A stretch of DNA of 35,332 nt, taken from the NCBI GenBank assembly GCA_001873105.1, contig MNYN01000065.1:1-35332 (forward strand). Direction: 5' to 3'. The notes under the pieces were generated by a model. The model saw only the letters and a program-made list of their open reading frames with translations. It did no database searches and was not told the origin of the DNA. The translations under genes and the position numbers were made by a program. Below are positions 33,546-35,332 of the stretch, piece by piece (the stretch's first letter is position 1; the number at the start of each line of letters is the position of its first letter). This DNA comes from Flavobacteriaceae bacterium CG2_30_34_30 (lineage in GTDB: Bacteria > Bacteroidota > Bacteroidia > Flavobacteriales > Flavobacteriaceae).

Positions 33546-33661
33546 TTTGTTTAAAAAAAAAGCACTTTTTTAACAATGAAATCTTGGCCTAAAAGGATTA
33601 AGAGATTTTTTTTGCTGAAATAGTTTTTTTTAAGAAATGAATTTTTACTAGAATATTTCGA

Positions 33662-33695
33662 GAAGGAATATTTATAAATTTCAAAATATTCCTTC
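33662..33695. terminator. 12-bp perfect hairpin between the DDGYY and glycosyltransferase genes
   Basis: GAAGGAATATTT (33662-33673) pairs with AAATATTCCTTC (33684-33695) around a 10-base loop. It begins 22 bases after the DDGYY stop on the minus strand. No long T run follows, so it may be a leaky terminator or an mRNA-stabilising stem that sets a high peptide-to-enzyme ratio. Confidence 0.55.
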
Positions 33696-33717
33696 CAGTT
33701 ATATTAATCTATGGATT

Positions 33718-33987
33718 TTAACCACCATAATAACCATCATCGTAGTAACCGTCATCATAATAGCCGTCGTCGTAGTAACCGTCATCATAATAACCATCAT
33801 CATAGTAACCATCATCATAGTAACCGTCATCATAATAACCATCATCATAGTAACCATCACCATAGTAACCATCATCAAAAGAATTGTCATCTGTAGTACA
33901 GGAAGAGATAAGAGCTCCAGTTATAGAAATACTGGAAATGACAAGTAGAGCCTGTCCCGACTTTTTAAGAAAATTTCTGCGTTTCAT
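33718..33987 (-). CDS. Tat-type lipoprotein made of DDGYY repeats
   Basis: An 89-residue protein from ATG 33987 (TTG 33993 rejected). The N terminus has a twin-arginine motif (MKRRNFLKKSGQ), a hydrophobic stretch and a lipobox ALISSC at C30. Next comes CTTDDNSF, a short acidic stretch after the Cys resembling the lipoprotein surface-export signal of Bacteroidota. The rest is ten pentapeptides: DDGYY, GDGYY, then eight DDGYY, and a terminal GG. Nearly all mature residues are Asp, Gly or Tyr. It lacks any globular domain. Tat export suggests it may be folded or modified in the cytoplasm first. Function unknown; it lies just upstream of the double glycosyltransferase gene. Confidence 0.85.
   Translation of the reverse strand: MKRRNFLKKSGQALLVISSISITGALISSCTTDDNSFDDGYYGDGYYDDGYYDDGYYDDGYYDDGYYDDGYYDDGYYDDGYYDDGYYGG
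33727..33876 (-). repeat. 15-bp tandem repeat array encoding DDGYY x 10
   Basis: Ten in-frame 15-base units encode the DDGYY/GDGYY pentapeptides, with only synonymous third-base changes between most units (CCGTCATC versus CCATCATC on the plus strand). Because the unit is a multiple of three, copy-number change would lengthen or shorten the protein without a frameshift. Confidence 0.95.
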
Positions 33988-34309
33988 AATCAAGGATTTA
34001 TTAATTATTTTAATTGGTTTTTGTTTTACTTAACATTTTTAGAACGTTTGATAAAATTTGAAATTATAAAAAAAATATTAACTTGATGGATTAGATAAGC
34101 AAATGTATGTTAATTAACAGAAAATAAATTCATTCCGTACTATTTTCTTTTACAACAAATGAAAATAAATTTACCCTACTTTTTTTATTTTTTTTGAAAT
34201 TATGGATGGATTTGAATAAGTAAGAAAATCAAGTTTGTTCGATTAAATTCCGTAAAACGTACAGGTCGCCTCCACGAAAAATCAAAAGGACTTCTGTATG
34301 TTAGTCTAG
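33988..34309. other. Gene-free gap upstream of DDGYY gene
   Basis: This 322-base AT-rich gap holds no gene I can support. It contains the candidate DDGYY promoter and a 12-base palindrome (34108-34119). A less AT-rich segment at about 34250-34300 stands out from its surroundings but matches nothing I recognise. Confidence 0.6.
34100..34119 (-). promoter_or_regulatory. Candidate promoter and palindrome upstream of DDGYY gene
   Basis: The minus strand has TACATTTG (34107-34100), a full -7 match, directly preceded by the palindrome TGTTAATTAACA (34119-34108). The predicted leader is about 108 bases. The palindrome could be an operator, since it occupies the bases next to the -7 box; evidence is sequence only. 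Confidence 0.42.
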
Positions 34310-34759
34310 TTAATAAGGTAAAGGTATTGGTAGCTCATATTGGCGGCTACCATCTTTAGCGCTTATTTCGAAGAGAATTAAAGTTAAGGTCGAATTTTGA
34401 TTCTTTTTAGAAACTTTCAAAGTGAAGTCAAATCTGCCCCATTCCGGAGCTCCAGCATCAGTCATTTCAAAGCCTTTAGCCAATTCGTAATGTCCGTCTT
34501 CAACTATCCAACTAAAACTCGACTCAAAAATTTGACCTTGACCTTCTACTCTATATGTATCATCGTCTAATTTTTGTACCGTTACTTCCCTAAACCTTTT
34601 GTTGGCGTATTCCTTTGAAATTGCTATGTCTGACTGTGCTGTCTTTGTCACTTGCACAGTATCGTTAGTTTTTAAAATCTCGACAGCTTCTTTTGTACTT
34701 TCCTTCTCTTTACAACAGGAAAATAATAGTATCATTGAAAATAAAATTATCTTTTTCAT
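34310..34759 (-). CDS. Lipoprotein with Gmad2 Ig-like domain
   Basis: A 149-residue protein with a short lipoprotein signal (LLFSC, C15, followed by a second Cys). A polar linker of about 40 residues precedes a C-terminal Gmad2 domain (PF10648-type): VEGQGQIFESSFSWIVEDG, then GAPEWGRFDFTLKV and LILFEISAKDGSRQYELPIPL. Gmad2 is an immunoglobulin-like fold known from spore-germination GerM proteins and bacterial lipoproteins. The basic, Lys/Glu-rich start after the Cys may be a surface-export signal. It is the last gene on the right and no operon partner is visible. Confidence 0.8.
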   Translation of the reverse strand: MKKIILFSMILLFSCCKEKESTKEAVEILKTNDTVQVTKTAQSDIAISKEYANKRFREVTVQKLDDDTYRVEGQGQIFESSFSWIVEDGHYELAKGFEMTDAGAPEWGRFDFTLKVSKKNQNSTLTLILFEISAKDGSRQYELPIPLPY

Positions 34760-35332
34760 AATAATTCTTGATTACTTATTATACGTTATACAATCGTTTC
34801 TGCTAATGGCAAATTTCTATTAAATAGTATCAAATATAATCCACTTTTATTACACCATTACAATTGAATGGAGATAATTAACTTCTTGTCTTTCGATCTT
34901 TTTTAAAAACTCAAAGAGAATCACTTAATTTTTTGGAATAAATTTGAAAAATGGGTATTGCAAGTCTATTTTTGATGATGTTTCTAATATTTTAAGGCTC
35001 CTATAAATGAATTTTAAAGCTCAATTATTGTATTTTTTGAGCTATATTTACTTCTTATATGAGCTACAATAATAAATTTACAAATTATGCTAGATTCTAG
35101 GAGTGAAGAAATACTTGTTTTTTTTAAAGTAATTCCTTCCATATCGTTAAATGAAATCTATGATAGAAAAACAGGCTATTAGCAGATAAAGAAAAGTTAA
35201 TTACTTTCCGATACAAAAAGTAACTTTCCTTTGTTTATTGGGGTTTACGTGATTTGGGCAACAAATGGGCAACAAAATGTGTTAAATAAAGGGTATTTCA
35301 GCACAAATAAAGGAATAAAATATAGTTGCCTT
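34760..35332. other. Gene-free right end
   Basis: No supported gene in 573 bases. Short open frames run to the window end on the plus strand, with no start I trust. The end carries a perfect 11-base tandem duplication TGGGCAACAAA (35255-35276). Such sequence could lie upstream of a gene that starts beyond the window, for example a mobile-element integrase, but I cannot show it. Confidence 0.55.
35255..35276 (+). repeat. Perfect 11-bp tandem duplication TGGGCAACAAA
   Basis: TGGGCAACAAA occurs twice with no spacer, at 35255-35265 and 35266-35276. An 11-base period places both units on the same DNA face, compatible with paired protein binding. It lies in the gene-free right end. Confidence 0.85.

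Noticed and set aside
33727..33876. Possible CRISPR-like array
   Set aside because: The 15-base units are contiguous with no spacers and stay in frame with a coding sequence that has a Tat signal and lipobox.
33711..33896. Plus-strand frame rich in His and Asn opposite the DDGYY gene
   Set aside because: It is the antisense reading of the 15-base repeats. It has no start context and its low-complexity composition follows directly from the DDGYY codons.
35201..35332. Open plus-strand frame to the window end, considered as the start of an integrase
   Set aside because: The roughly 44 residues do not show a recognisable integrase N terminus and no good start codon is present.

Overview
The window looks like chromosomal DNA of a member of Bacteroidota, most likely a marine-type flavobacterium. 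The DNA is strongly AT-rich and starts are preceded by A-rich leaders rather than clear Shine-Dalgarno sites. Several promoters match the Bacteroidota -7 consensus TAnnTTTG. The gene families (DUF4920, SYLF, DUF3570/DUF4266, KTSC-DnaJ, CzcA-TolC fusion, VF530, MnmD) fit that group. No rRNA, tRNA, insertion sequence, CRISPR array or complete prophage is visible.

Layout. (1) 1-5140: housekeeping and small genes: the end of a DUF4920 gene, mnmD, a VF530 DNA-binding protein, rlmF, a J-domain/KTSC protein, a CpsB-type PHP phosphatase and a membrane PAS protein with no output domain. (2) 5363-17198: a set that looks stress- and envelope-related: SYLF protein, beta-CASP RNase-like MBL protein with an ATP-cone nuclease-like partner, WG-repeat protein, TerB-like protein, P-type ATPase, LOG protein, an MlaE-F-D lipid transporter, and a DUF302 plus two-rhodanese operon. 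(3) 17199-18165: a cluster of palindromic repeats, then a YkvA gene with a heptanucleotide tandem repeat directly upstream. (4) 18303-21342: thioredoxin / ApbE / DUF4266 / DUF3570 operon, a likely extracytoplasmic flavin-redox system. (5) 21618-31356: heavy-metal RND efflux (pump-TolC fusion plus adaptor), lipoprotein rubrerythrin, two DUF2231 membrane proteins and a CusRS-like two-component system. (6) 31470-33987: a double glycosyltransferase with an extra C-terminal domain, preceded by a gene for a Tat-type lipoprotein made of DDGYY repeats. (7) 34310-35332: a Gmad2-domain lipoprotein and a gene-poor right end.

Two results stand out. First, one regulon can be read directly from the DNA. 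A direct repeat TTAAG-N6-TTAAG lies about 32-34 bp upstream of TACATTTG-type -7 boxes at four promoters: the RND operon, rubrerythrin, DUF2231 and the response regulator itself. Second, the DDGYY lipoprotein and the fused glycosyltransferase are adjacent and co-directional. The glycosyltransferase ends in a small domain that might be a peptide-recognition module. This pair is the best candidate for an undescribed peptide modification and display system, but the link is inference. The DUF3570/DUF4266/ApbE/thioredoxin operon is a second poorly understood system, and its DUF3570 protein carries a possible FMN-attachment motif.
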